Positions 27,664 to 36,437 are shown, counted from the stretch's first letter. The stretch: DNA of 64,000 nt from JAVJST01 sp965229715 (GCA_965229715.1 CBDDJL010000002.1:2232001-2296000); one strand, 5' to 3'. Numbers and translations: made by a program. The notes: generated from the letters alone by a model not told the origin.

Positions 27664-28410
27664 CTATCGTACCTCCAATTGGGCATCAAGTTCGGCGATC
27701 ACCTGCCGCGCAACGACAAGGGCTTCATCGCGGTTCATGCCGGGCGTCAATCGCGGGTCATAAAGCGTGCGCACCAGGATCTCGTCAGTGCGTTGAATCG
27801 ATGTCACGGTATCGAGATCGCTGAACACGGATGGTCGGATGAGATCGGAATCGTTGGGCAGCCCGAGACTTTGCAGAACCTCCTCGAGCAGGCAGTGATT
27901 GATCGCGCGCGACGAGCGTTCGTTGTTGACGACAATGATGCTGCGCACGATAGCGTCGGGCGGGTCGCGGAATGCCAGAAAATAGCAGCTTCCAGGACCC
28001 GAAAGCGTGCGGATCAGTTTCGGGTCGACCGTGTCGATTTTGATTTTTGACATCTGGACTCGCGGCACGAAAACGACTGTCACGTTTTCCGGTTTTTCGT
28101 CACCGTCCACCGCACTAATCGACAGTCCGGTTATATCAAGTATGGAATCAAGATGACGACGTAAATATTTGATATGGCTTTCTTTTGCTTGCCCTTTTAC
28201 GCTTATCCTGAGATCCCCGTTCCATTTTGCGACGACCTTCGACCGCATGGTCTCGTCGATCTCCGCGCCGAACACAACGTCGTCGAATGTGGCGACAAGC
28301 TTGTCCACCGTCGGCCGGCCGATTTCTGCACCATGAGACGCGCCCGCGACAGCGATCGCGGCGGCGAACAAAACGGTCGATACGGTCAGTGAACGTTTTC
28401 TCAGGCCCAT
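27664..28410 (-). CDS. DUF2927 secreted protein
   Basis: A 248-residue protein with an N-terminal signal sequence (LTVSTVLFAAAIAVAGASHGA). The mature part has VDKLVATFDDVVFGAEID, VAKWNGDLRISVKG, a segment ITGLSISAVDGDEKPENVTVVFV, and CLLEEVLQSLGLPNDSDLIRPSVFSD, which match the DUF2927 pattern. This resembles a non-catalytic metalloprotease-like fold, but no HExxH is present. The ATG at 28410 is preferred over a TTG at 28431. It is ten bases downstream of the preceding secreted-protein gene and upstream of the export genes. Confidence 0.8.
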   Translation of the reverse strand: MGLRKRSLTVSTVLFAAAIAVAGASHGAEIGRPTVDKLVATFDDVVFGAEIDETMRSKVVAKWNGDLRISVKGQAKESHIKYLRRHLDSILDITGLSISAVDGDEKPENVTVVFVPRVQMSKIKIDTVDPKLIRTLSGPGSCYFLAFRDPPDAIVRSIIVVNNERSSRAINHCLLEEVLQSLGLPNDSDLIRPSVFSDLDTVTSIQRTDEILVRTLYDPRLTPGMNRDEALVVARQVIAELDAQLEVR

Positions 28411-28420
28411 AGCCCGGATG

Positions 28421-29524
28421 TTATCGCGCAACCGGCGTCAGGGTCCATGACTGAACCATTGCTTCGACGGTCAAGCGCATCGCCTCAAATGCCTCAGCGG
28501 GAGCGACGAAGGTGAAGACGTGCACGGTTGCGCCGTTACCGCGCGGGAGCGCGATCGACCATTGGCGGAACGGCGTGCCGACACGGGTGAACTCCGAGAG
28601 CAGATGGCGGGCTTCGACAGCATCGCCGCCCTCGCCCCGCAGACTCATACTTTCGATCGGTGAATGCCTTACATCGCTGACGCTATAGGCCAGCTGCGCC
28701 ATGATTTCCTGAAGCACGGCGCCAGCCGCCGCGCGTGGATCGCCCATCGAGGCGCCGGCGACATTCTGGATGCTGGCATTCGCCATTGCGCCGTGCCCGC
28801 TGCGGCCTGAAAAAACGACCATGTGCGGTGTCGGCTGATCGACCCGCCAGTCGCCCGGGTAACCCACGGCTATGCCCATGGGGCCGTCCTGGAAGGTTCG
28901 AAAGGCGCCGTCGGTCGCGGGTGCTTCGGGTGAGACGTTTTCTATCGAAAATGTTCCGCCGTCGCCGCCGTTCGTCGGCGGACTGAAACTCGCCAGGATG
29001 GCGTCGAACACCGCTTCCACCTTGACGTAGGACCGCTCGGGCGCGATGAACATCAACACCATGTCGAGGCTCTTGGTCCGCACGATAACGACGCGCGCCT
29101 TGCTGCCGGAACCCTCGTACAGCCCTTCGTAGGCCGGCAGGCCGGCAACCAGTCGCTGGGTATGGCCAAGCTTCACGTTCCAGGGACGGTCGGGACCGAC
29201 ATAGCGCGACTCGAGCTTCGCCACCATCATCGGGATGGTCTCGGCATCGTTGCGCGGTGCGGATTGCACGTGCATCAGCCAGCCCTCTCGCGAGCGGACC
29301 GATATGTCGACGGGCGCCTCGCGTTCGACAATCTCGGAGCCGGCCGGCACGGCAATCGAGAACATCTTTTCCGGATGCACGTAGACCTGCGCCGAGGGGT
29401 TCCCCGGCAACTGACCGCTTGCCGCCGCGTCGGCAGCGTCCGGGATCGCCAACGCCGAAAGAAAGCCCGCTACCATTATCAATGCGGCGCTAATGCGGGA
29501 CAAAGCATGGAAAATTGTTTTCAT
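28421..29524 (-). CDS. Secreted protein with two PsbP/MOG1-like repeats (function unknown)
   Basis: A 367-residue protein from ATG 29524 with a signal sequence (IFHALSRISAALIMVAGFLSA). Two similar halves are visible: the first begins FSIAVPAGSEIVEREAPVDI, the second MGIAVGYPGDWRVDQPTPHMVV. Each ends in a helix-rich VEA/VEAMVQSWT-type segment (VKVEAVFDAILASFSP and LTVEAMVQSW). This internal duplication resembles PsbP or DUF1795-type domains. No enzyme motif is seen. It is the first gene of the minus-strand run toward the exporter and may be an exported or periplasmic helper. The family assignment is an inference. Confidence 0.65.
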   Translation of the reverse strand: MKTIFHALSRISAALIMVAGFLSALAIPDAADAAASGQLPGNPSAQVYVHPEKMFSIAVPAGSEIVEREAPVDISVRSREGWLMHVQSAPRNDAETIPMMVAKLESRYVGPDRPWNVKLGHTQRLVAGLPAYEGLYEGSGSKARVVIVRTKSLDMVLMFIAPERSYVKVEAVFDAILASFSPPTNGGDGGTFSIENVSPEAPATDGAFRTFQDGPMGIAVGYPGDWRVDQPTPHMVVFSGRSGHGAMANASIQNVAGASMGDPRAAAGAVLQEIMAQLAYSVSDVRHSPIESMSLRGEGGDAVEARHLLSEFTRVGTPFRQWSIALPRGNGATVHVFTFVAPAEAFEAMRLTVEAMVQSWTLTPVAR

Positions 29525-29578
29525 GTCAGCATCAGCGTACGCTTGCATGGTTAACGAAACGTTTCATCGCGTTCGATC

Positions 29579-29863
29579 ATGACCGTTGTTGCCATTCTGC
29601 TCGTACTGCTCGTAACCGTTGCGCCTCTGGGTGTTGCGGTCTATCGCTCGCGGGCGGGCATTCGACACTCGGCGTTGCCGCCCGAAGAACGCATCCGCAT
29701 CGGCGAGCAGCCGACGCCGGACATCCTTATCAGCCGCTCGAGTGAACGGGCGGAACGGCAATTGTCGGCGGACGGTGATCGGTTGGCGCAGGTTCGTCGC
29801 CTCATCGAACGATATCCGGAACGCGGCGCAGAGGTTATCCGGTCATGGATGTGGGCCCGCTGA
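29579..29863 (+). CDS. Small membrane-anchored protein with FliF-tail-like C terminus
   Basis: A 94-residue protein. One N-terminal hydrophobic segment (VVAILLVLLVTVAPLGVAVY) is followed by a hydrophilic linker and a C-terminal helix LAQVRRLIERYPERGAEVIR ending SWMW. This tail resembles the FliG-binding C terminus of the flagellar MS-ring protein FliF (pattern ...P..A.VIRxW). The rest of FliF is absent and no flagellar genes are nearby. The start has no clear Shine-Dalgarno sequence. It is divergent from the secreted-protein gene, with a 54-base spacer. Function unknown. Confidence 0.5.
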   Translation: MTVVAILLVLLVTVAPLGVAVYRSRAGIRHSALPPEERIRIGEQPTPDILISRSSERAERQLSADGDRLAQVRRLIERYPERGAEVIRSWMWAR

Positions 29864-29913
29864 ACGGTGGATTTCGCCGCACCGTCGTTGACATCCGTCA
29901 GCGGATACCATAC

Positions 29914-29945
29914 AAGCGCTAAATCATTAGAGAATAAGCGCTTTT
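29914..29945. promoter_or_regulatory. Dyad AAGCGCT...AGCGCTT upstream of the TauE gene
   Basis: A 7-bp perfect inverted repeat (arms 29914-29920 and 29937-29943) flanks a 16-base A/T-rich spacer and is followed by four T residues. It could be a weak terminator for the small gene before it or an operator for the TauE operon after it. The 203-base gap between those genes otherwise shows nothing recognisable. Confidence 0.35.
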
Positions 29946-30066
29946 CGACGTGATATCTTGCAAATGATCGCACAGCGATTTCACCTGAGCCAACAGGCAA
30001 AAGGGGCCTGCGCCGGTTTCGTCGCGGGACCGCCGCGCCGCCCGCGGAACGCGGCATAGGGCAGCC

Positions 30067-30984
30067 ATGGATATTTACCTGCCCATCGCCGAGATTTCGG
30101 TCAATGTTTTCCTGATCCTCGGTATGGGCGGCGGCGTAGGGTTTCTCTCGGGTCTGTTCGGCGTCGGCGGCGGTTTTCTGATGACACCGTTGTTGATTTT
30201 CATCGGGATCCCGCCCGCGGTTGCGGTCGCGACCGAAGCCAATCAGATCGTGGCATCATCGATTTCCGGCGTTCTCGCCCACTGGAAACGCGGCAACGTC
30301 GACGTCAAGATGGGCATGGTGCTGCTGGTCGGCGGTGTCGTCGGTTCCAGTTCGGGCGTTTGGCTGTTTACGTTCCTGCGTGAAATCGGCCAGGTCGACC
30401 TCGTCATCAAGCTATCTTACGTCGTGTTTCTCGGAATCATCGGCGGCTTGATGCTGCTCGAAAGCGTCAAGGCGATGATGGCGAAGAAACGTGCCGTCGC
30501 TGTGCCCAAGCGCCATCATCACAATTGGATGCACGGGCTGCCCTTTAAGATGCGCTTCCGCAAGTCGAAGCTCTACATCAGCGCGCTGCTGCCGTTCGGG
30601 ATCGGCGTTTTCGTCGGTATTCTGGCAGCCATCATGGGTGTTGGCGGCGGCTTCGTGATGGTGCCGGCGATGATCTACATTCTCGGTATGCCGACAGCCG
30701 TGGTCGTCGGCACCTCGTTGTTCCAGATCATTTTCGTGACCGCCAACGTGACGATCCTGCAGTCGGTCAGCAACCAGACCGTCGATGTGGTTCTGGCGCT
30801 GCTGCTGCTCGCTGGCGGCGTGATCGGCGCGCAGTTCGGTGCCCGCGCCGGCGCCAAGCTGCACGGTGAGCAATTGCGCGGTCTCCTTGCACTGATGGTT
30901 CTCGCCGTCTGCCTCAAACTGACCTATGACCTTGTCGCGACGCCGGCCGAGCTGTTTTCGATCGGGCTCGGCGGAGGGCATTGA
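30067..30984 (+). CDS. TauE/SafE family membrane permease
   Basis: A 305-residue protein with about eight membrane helices. Family-typical repeats are seen: GGGVGFLSGLFGVGGGFLMTPLLIFIGIPPAVAVATE in the first half and LAAIMGVGGGFVMVPAMIYILGMPTAVVVGTSLFQI in the second, the twin glycine-rich loops of TauE/SafE transporters. Such proteins export sulfite, sulfonates or other small anions. The downstream gene starts three bases after the stop, so the three genes to 32306 form an operon. The substrate is not known here. Confidence 0.92.
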   Translation: MDIYLPIAEISVNVFLILGMGGGVGFLSGLFGVGGGFLMTPLLIFIGIPPAVAVATEANQIVASSISGVLAHWKRGNVDVKMGMVLLVGGVVGSSSGVWLFTFLREIGQVDLVIKLSYVVFLGIIGGLMLLESVKAMMAKKRAVAVPKRHHHNWMHGLPFKMRFRKSKLYISALLPFGIGVFVGILAAIMGVGGGFVMVPAMIYILGMPTAVVVGTSLFQIIFVTANVTILQSVSNQTVDVVLALLLLAGGVIGAQFGARAGAKLHGEQLRGLLALMVLAVCLKLTYDLVATPAELFSIGLGGGH

Positions 30985-30986
30985 CG

Positions 30987-31766
30987 ATGATGAGGCGGAT
31001 CGTCAGCGGATGGGGAACCGGACAACGCCTAGCGGCGTTGGCTGGCGTTCTCGCGCTCGCCCTGATCGGCGCCGGTGCACTGCGCGCGCAAGACCTGGTG
31101 ATCGACCTTTCCAACCCGGTCGTTGCGATCACTGCCGGATTTACAGGGACCGACCTGCTGTTGTTCGGCGCAACGTCGAAGGACGGCGACGTCGCGGTCG
31201 TTGTGCGCGGCCCGCAGGAGAACCACACGGTGCGGCAAAAGTCCCGGATTGCCGGGGTCTGGGTCAATCGTGACGAGGTCACGTTCACCGATATCCCGTC
31301 CTATTACGCGGTCTCGTCCAATCGTCCGATCGAGGATTTCGTGCCGCCGGAGGATGCCAGTATTCACCAGATCGGCACCGAGCACCTGACGTTCAAACCG
31401 CTGGTCACCCGCCAGCAGGTCGAAAACGTCGAGCCGTTCAGAGAGGCCCTTCTCCGCATCAAGGAACGCCAGGGCCTTTATGGCAAGCTATCCAGCAATC
31501 TGTCTTTCCTCGGTCACGGCTTGTTCCGGACCGATATCCATTTTCCGGCCAATGTCTCCGTCGGGACCTACGGCGTCGACGTTTACCTGTTCGACAATGG
31601 CGAACTCGTCGACACCCAGACCACCCTGCTTAACGTTCGCAAGTTCGGCGCCGAGGCCAGCATTTTCGATTTCGCGCACCGCTATTCCCTCGCCTATGGC
31701 GTGCTTGCCGTGATCATTGCGGCAATGGCAGGATGGGCCGCGAACGCGGCCTTCAACAGGAGATAG
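30987..31766 (+). CDS. TIGR02186 family membrane-anchored protein (function unknown)
   Basis: A 259-residue protein with an N-terminal signal or anchor (LAALAGVLALALIGAGALRAQD), a soluble periplasmic domain, and a C-terminal membrane helix (LAYGVLAVIIAAMAGWAAN). Stretches such as FTGTDLLLFGATSKDGDVAVVVRGP and SSNLSFLGHGLFRTDIHFPANV fit the family paired with TauE/SafE proteins in Alphaproteobacteria. The ATG at 30987 is preceded by GGAGGG with an ideal gap. It is probably an accessory part of the anion exporter. Confidence 0.8.
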   Translation: MMRRIVSGWGTGQRLAALAGVLALALIGAGALRAQDLVIDLSNPVVAITAGFTGTDLLLFGATSKDGDVAVVVRGPQENHTVRQKSRIAGVWVNRDEVTFTDIPSYYAVSSNRPIEDFVPPEDASIHQIGTEHLTFKPLVTRQQVENVEPFREALLRIKERQGLYGKLSSNLSFLGHGLFRTDIHFPANVSVGTYGVDVYLFDNGELVDTQTTLLNVRKFGAEASIFDFAHRYSLAYGVLAVIIAAMAGWAANAAFNRR

Positions 31767-31769
31767 TCG

Positions 31770-32306
31770 TTGTCCGACAGCCCTTCGGAAGAGACCGTGA
31801 CCGAGACGCCCGACGACAGTGGCGAGTCCGGCGCGTCGACGGAGCAGGAGCGCGTCTTTCTGCTGCTCATCGACGAGAGCGAGGAATTCGAGGTTGCGCT
31901 GCGCTTCGCTTGCGGCCGGGCCAACAATACCGGTGGCCGTATTGCGTTGATGTACGTGGTGCCACCGGCCGAATTCCAGCATTGGCTGGGTGTCGGCAAC
32001 CTGATGCAGCAGGAAGGCCGGGAGACAGCCGAGGAAATGTGCCGCGTCGTTGGCGAGCGTGTGCAAAAACGCACTGGCAAGATGCCGATCGTCTATATCC
32101 GCGAAGGAAAGGCGAACGAAGAATTGACCAAGCTGATCGAGGAAGAGCCGCAGATTTCAGTTCTGGTCCTGGGTGCGTCGATTGCCGGCAACGGTCCGGG
32201 ACCGATTGTCACGCATATCGTTAATGAAATGTCGGGTAATTTTCGCGTACCGATCACCATCGTGCCGGGCGGCATGACCGAAGAAGAAATCGATCACATC
32301 ACCTGA
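31770..32306 (+). CDS. Universal stress protein family
   Basis: A 178-residue UspA-like protein. The first 25 residues are acidic, then the core begins RVFLLLIDESEEFEVALRFAC and ends LVLGASIAGNGPGPIVTHIVNEMSGNFRVPITIVPGG. The nucleotide-binding glycine pattern is only partly canonical. The start is a TTG at 31770 with AGGAG about eight bases upstream; no better start is available. It is the third gene of the TauE operon, three bases after the preceding stop, and is convergent with rpe. Confidence 0.85.
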   Translation: MSDSPSEETVTETPDDSGESGASTEQERVFLLLIDESEEFEVALRFACGRANNTGGRIALMYVVPPAEFQHWLGVGNLMQQEGRETAEEMCRVVGERVQKRTGKMPIVYIREGKANEELTKLIEEEPQISVLVLGASIAGNGPGPIVTHIVNEMSGNFRVPITIVPGGMTEEEIDHIT

Positions 32307-32326
32307 TCCGATCGTCGATCGCGCGG

Positions 32327-33001
32327 CTACGCCCGCGAAGCGCTCTCCGCACCCGCGCGGATGGCGGCGATGTTTTCCGCGTATTCTGCATCATTGAAGA
32401 CGGCGCTGCCGGCAACGAATACCCGCGCGCCCGCTGCCGCCGTTTCCGCCGCGGTTTCAGGATTGATACCGCCGTCGACTTCGAGTTCGATATCGCGATC
32501 GCCGATCATTGCATTGATTTCGCTTATTTTCTGGATCTGAGAGCGAATAAACGATTGACCGCCAAACCCGGGATTGACGGTCATGACCAAAATCAGGTCG
32601 ACCGCGTCCATGACATGCGCCAAGGCGGACGCCGGCGTCGACGGATTGAGTGAAACGCCGGCTTTTTTGCCCATGCCGCGGATCATTTGCAGGCTGCGGT
32701 CGAGATGGCGGTCGGCCTCCGCATGGACCGTGATGATATCCGCGCCTGCATCGGCGTAGGCTTGCAGATGCGGTTGCGCCGGATCGATCATCAGGTGAAC
32801 GTCGAACGGCAGCGCTGTGGCAGTCCGCAACGCCTTGATGACCGGGGGGCCGAACGTCAGGTTGGGCACAAAGTGACCATCCATCACATCGATGTGGATG
32901 TAATCGCAGCCGCCCGTCTCGATCGCCTTGATCTCGTCGCCCAGCCGCGCGAAATCTGCCGACAGGATCGAAGGCGCGATCTTGACCGGCCCGCCCGTCA
33001 T
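32327..33001 (-). CDS. rpe: Ribulose-phosphate 3-epimerase
   Basis: A 224-residue TIM-barrel enzyme interconverting ribulose 5-phosphate and xylulose 5-phosphate in the pentose phosphate and Calvin cycles. The catalytic pattern is clear: APSILSADFARLGDEI, HIDVMDGHFVPNLTFGP (His and Asp metal ligands), LVMTVNPGFGGQSFI and LEVDGGINPETA. The gene begins two bases after the aldolase stop, so it is the last gene of tkt-fba-rpe. Confidence 0.97.
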   Translation of the reverse strand: MTGGPVKIAPSILSADFARLGDEIKAIETGGCDYIHIDVMDGHFVPNLTFGPPVIKALRTATALPFDVHLMIDPAQPHLQAYADAGADIITVHAEADRHLDRSLQMIRGMGKKAGVSLNPSTPASALAHVMDAVDLILVMTVNPGFGGQSFIRSQIQKISEINAMIGDRDIELEVDGGINPETAAETAAAGARVFVAGSAVFNDAEYAENIAAIRAGAESASRA

Positions 33002-33003
33002 TG

Positions 33004-34008
33004 TCAGGCGGCCAGCGTGCCGGCGGTGGCGTCGCGATTAGCCTGGGCGCGCTCCAGGAGGGCTTCTTGCCCAGCCGACGTATTTTCGGTCTTGCCGGAC
33101 CAGGCCTTGAGCGCCGATTGCTGCAGCGCACGGCCGTAGGAGAAGCTCAGTGCCCATGGTAACGGGCCGCAATCCGCATTCATGATGTTGAGATGCTTCG
33201 TGGCATCTTCCTCGCTCTGGCCACCGGACAGGAACATGATGCCCGGAACTGCGGCCGGCACGCAGCGCTTGAGCGACGCGACTGTCCGGTGGGCAACCTC
33301 GTCGGGACTGGCCTGTGTCGGGCAGTCCATGCCGGAAATCACCATGTTGGGTTTCAGGATCATGCCTTCGAGGAGAACTTCCTGGGCATAGAGTTCGGCG
33401 AAGACGGCATTCAGCGTGTCTTCCGTGACCTGCTCGCAGCGTTCGATGTCGTGGTCGCCGTCCATCAGTACTTCAGGCTCGACGATCGGCGCCAGGCCAC
33501 CCTCCTGGCAGATTTTGGCGTAGCGTGCGAGCGCGTGGGCGTTGACGTGAATACAGTGGTGGCTCGGGATATCGTCGGCGATGGTGATAACGGCGCGCCA
33601 CTTTGCGAAACGCGCCCCGAGCTCGACATATTCGGCGACCCGTTTCGGCAATCCGTCAAGGCCCTCGGTCACCTTTTCGCCTGGGCATCCGGGCAGGTCC
33701 TTTGCGCCGGCGTCGACCTTGATGCCGGGTACGATGTTTTCGCGCTTAAGAAGCTCGACGAGCGTGGTGCCGTCCTCGGCCGATTGGCGGATGGTTTCGT
33801 CATAGAGGATCGCACCGCTGATAAACTTGCCGAGACCGTTCGCGCGGAACAGCATTTCCCTGTAGGCCCGGCGGTTCGGCTCCTCGTTCGCGACGCCGAT
33901 CTGGTCGAACCGCTTGCCGATGGTGCCGGTGCTTTCGTCGGCAGCCAGAAGACCTCGATGGTCAGAAACCATTTCCTGCGCCGTTTCCGCCAAACGCTCA
34001 AAGTCCAT
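33004..34008 (-). CDS. Class I fructose-bisphosphate aldolase
   Basis: A 334-residue aldolase of the eukaryote-like class I type. GLLAADESTGTIGKRF at the N terminus, the Schiff-base region LLEGMILKPNMVISG (Lys of ILKPNM) and the C-terminal GIMFLSGGQSEEDATKHLN and LPWALSFSYGRALQ are present. It cleaves or forms fructose 1,6-bisphosphate and, in a Calvin cycle, sedoheptulose bisphosphate. The start MDFERLAETAQ at 34008 has GGAG eleven bases upstream. It lies between tkt and rpe on the same strand. Confidence 0.95.
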   Translation of the reverse strand: MDFERLAETAQEMVSDHRGLLAADESTGTIGKRFDQIGVANEEPNRRAYREMLFRANGLGKFISGAILYDETIRQSAEDGTTLVELLKRENIVPGIKVDAGAKDLPGCPGEKVTEGLDGLPKRVAEYVELGARFAKWRAVITIADDIPSHHCIHVNAHALARYAKICQEGGLAPIVEPEVLMDGDHDIERCEQVTEDTLNAVFAELYAQEVLLEGMILKPNMVISGMDCPTQASPDEVAHRTVASLKRCVPAAVPGIMFLSGGQSEEDATKHLNIMNADCGPLPWALSFSYGRALQQSALKAWSGKTENTSAGQEALLERAQANRDATAGTLAA

Positions 34009-34054
34009 TCTCAAGTCTCCGTCACACCATGATGTCACACATGTTTGCGGTTGA

Positions 34055-36115
34055 TCACCGCCCCAGAAGTCGCTTCGCCCGGTCGGCCACAGCCGTTGGC
34101 GTAATGCCGAAATGTTCGAACAAATCCGGTGCCGGCGCCGATGCTCCGAAACCGGTCATGCCGACGAATGCGCCATCGGTCCCGATATAACGGTCCCAAC
34201 CGAGCTGTACGGCGGCCTCGACGGCAACCCTGGGTGCATCGCCCAGAACGGCGGCCCGATACGCGTCGTCCTGCCGCTCGAACAGTTCCCAGCACGGCAT
34301 CGAGACCACGGCGGCGGCAATTCCCTGCTCCGCCAGTTCGGCCCGGGCGTCCATGGCGACCGAAACCTCTGATCCGGTCGCCAGAAAGGTGACGTCGCGA
34401 TTGCCGCCCTCGGCGTCGATCAGTACGTAGGCGCCGCGCGCTGAAAGATTGTCGGTGCCCGCGACGGTCCGCAGGGTCGGTACGCCCTGCCGGGTTAACA
34501 CCATTCCCGACGGCGTTTCGTTGTTTCGCAATGCGACCGACCAGCATTCCGCCGTTTCGACCGCGTCGCACGGGCGGAACACATTGAAGTTCGGCAGCGC
34601 CCGGAGCGAGGCCAGCGTTTCGACGGCTTGATGGGTTGGGCCATCCTCGCCGAGACCGATGGAATCATGGGTCAAGACATAGACGACGCGTTGCTTCATG
34701 AGCGCCGACAGCCGCATGGCGCCTTTCATGTAGTCGGTAAAGACAAGGAACGTGCCGCCATAGGGAACGAACCCGCCATGCAACGCGATACCATTCATGG
34801 CGGCAGCCATGCCGTGCTCGCGGACGCCATAATGCATGTAGCGTCCGGAGAAGTCGTCCGGTGTCACCGGCTCCATATCCGGCGTCTTGGTGTTGACCGA
34901 GCCGGTCAGATCCGCCGAGCCGCCGAGTAGATTCTCCATGACTGGCGAGATTGCCGCCAGTGCCTTGCCCGATGCTTGCCGGGTCGCCCACTTTGGTGCT
35001 TCGGCGACGACACTCTCCTTGTGTTCGTCGAGCGCAGCAAACGCGGCTTCCGGCACCTCGCCAGCCAGCGCCGATTGAAACTGCGAACGGACGCCGGCAT
35101 CCATCGCGTCGATACGGGTTTGCCACGCCGATCGCGCATTCCGGCCACGCCTGCCGAGGGCACGCCAGGCGGCGAGAACGTCCTCAGGAATCTCGAAAGG
35201 CTCGTGCGGCCAGTCCATGGCATCGCGCGCGGCGGCGATTTCGTCGTCGCCGAGCGGCGCACCATGCGTCGATGCGGTGCCCTGCTTGTTGGGCGCGCCC
35301 CGGCCGATAACCGTCTTGCAGGCAATCAAGGACGGCTTGCCTGACGACTTGGCCGCTTCGATTGCCGCCGAGACGGCGTCAGGGTCGTGTCCGTCGACCG
35401 ATGCGACGTTCCACCCCGAGGCCTTGAAGCGGGCTTGCTGATCGTCGCCAACGGAAAGTTCGGTGCCGCCGTCGATACTGATGGCGTTGTCGTCGAACAG
35501 GACGATCAATTTGGAAAGGCGAAGATGTCCGGCAAGTGAAATCGCCTCGTGGCTGACCCCTTCCATCAGGCATCCGTCGCCGGCAATCACATAGGTATGG
35601 TGATCGACCGTTTCGTCACCGTATCGCGCGTTCATCAAACGCTCCGCCAGCGCCATGCCGACCGCGGTGGCGAGGCCCTGACCCAGCGGTCCTGTGGTCG
35701 TTTCGATCCCAGGCGCGTGACCGTGCTCGGGATGCCCGGCGGTGACGTAACCCAGTTGGCGGAAATGACGGATTTGCTCGATATCCATGCCCGGATATCC
35801 GGTGAGGTACAGCAACGAGTAAAGCAGCATCGACCCATGCCCCGCCGACAGCACGAACCGGTCACGGTCGGCCCACTCGGGGTCGGCGGCGTCGAACTTG
35901 AGATGGCGGGAAAACAGAACCGTTGCGACGTCCGCCATACCCATCGGCATACCGGGGTGGCCGGATTTCGCAGCCTGGACCGCATCGGCGGCGAGAAACC
36001 GGATAGCATTGGCCATCGCTTGATGGTCGGTTTCGGCGACCACCACCCGGTCGTCCTGCCCGACGTCCTGATCCGCTTCGCTCAGTGTTGCCATAGCCGT
36101 TTCGGCACCCGTCAT
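34055..36115 (-). CDS. tkt: Transketolase
   Basis: A 686-residue thiamine-diphosphate enzyme that transfers two-carbon units in the pentose phosphate and Calvin cycles. The TPP-binding motif GDGCLMEGVSHEA near residue 185 and the pyrimidine-domain motif SIGLGEDGPTHQAVE are intact. Early KSGHPGMPMGMADV and catalytic HGSMLLYSLLY are also present. The ATG at 36115 has AGGGGG seven bases upstream. It is followed by the aldolase after 46 bases and rpe, so all three are likely one transcript. Confidence 0.96.
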   Translation of the reverse strand: MTGAETAMATLSEADQDVGQDDRVVVAETDHQAMANAIRFLAADAVQAAKSGHPGMPMGMADVATVLFSRHLKFDAADPEWADRDRFVLSAGHGSMLLYSLLYLTGYPGMDIEQIRHFRQLGYVTAGHPEHGHAPGIETTTGPLGQGLATAVGMALAERLMNARYGDETVDHHTYVIAGDGCLMEGVSHEAISLAGHLRLSKLIVLFDDNAISIDGGTELSVGDDQQARFKASGWNVASVDGHDPDAVSAAIEAAKSSGKPSLIACKTVIGRGAPNKQGTASTHGAPLGDDEIAAARDAMDWPHEPFEIPEDVLAAWRALGRRGRNARSAWQTRIDAMDAGVRSQFQSALAGEVPEAAFAALDEHKESVVAEAPKWATRQASGKALAAISPVMENLLGGSADLTGSVNTKTPDMEPVTPDDFSGRYMHYGVREHGMAAAMNGIALHGGFVPYGGTFLVFTDYMKGAMRLSALMKQRVVYVLTHDSIGLGEDGPTHQAVETLASLRALPNFNVFRPCDAVETAECWSVALRNNETPSGMVLTRQGVPTLRTVAGTDNLSARGAYVLIDAEGGNRDVTFLATGSEVSVAMDARAELAEQGIAAAVVSMPCWELFERQDDAYRAAVLGDAPRVAVEAAVQLGWDRYIGTDGAFVGMTGFGASAPAPDLFEHFGITPTAVADRAKRLLGR

Positions 36116-36437
36116 GGACGCGCCCCCTTCGATCTTCTTCTCAATTCATGCCCAGGGAAATCTCGTCGCTGCTTGTCGCTAATCCTGAGCCAAATGTCCA
36201 GTGTTACAGGGCAATTTTCTGTAGATTTGCGCTGCTTTCCGGCGTTATCGCGTTTTAGCGGAGGAAATTCTTTGAAAAACATGCTTAACTCTATGAGCTC
36301 ATGAGGGAATTCACCGCGTAAGCGGCCGGCAGAGCTGCCAAAATTCCAACCACACAAGATGCCGCGGGGCAGTTGCGGGCGCCGTGCGCCGATGAAAGTT
36401 TTCATCCATGCCGATGGCATGGCGGTTAGGTGTGTTC
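36116..36437. other. Intergenic region between transketolase and the divergent unknown gene
   Basis: These 322 bases separate two divergent genes, so they must hold both promoters. The region is more A/T-rich than the genes around it, with stretches such as TTCTTTGAAAAACATGC. No clear -35/-10 pair or operator could be fixed. A MULTI-frame scan by eye finds no convincing protein. Confidence 0.6.
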
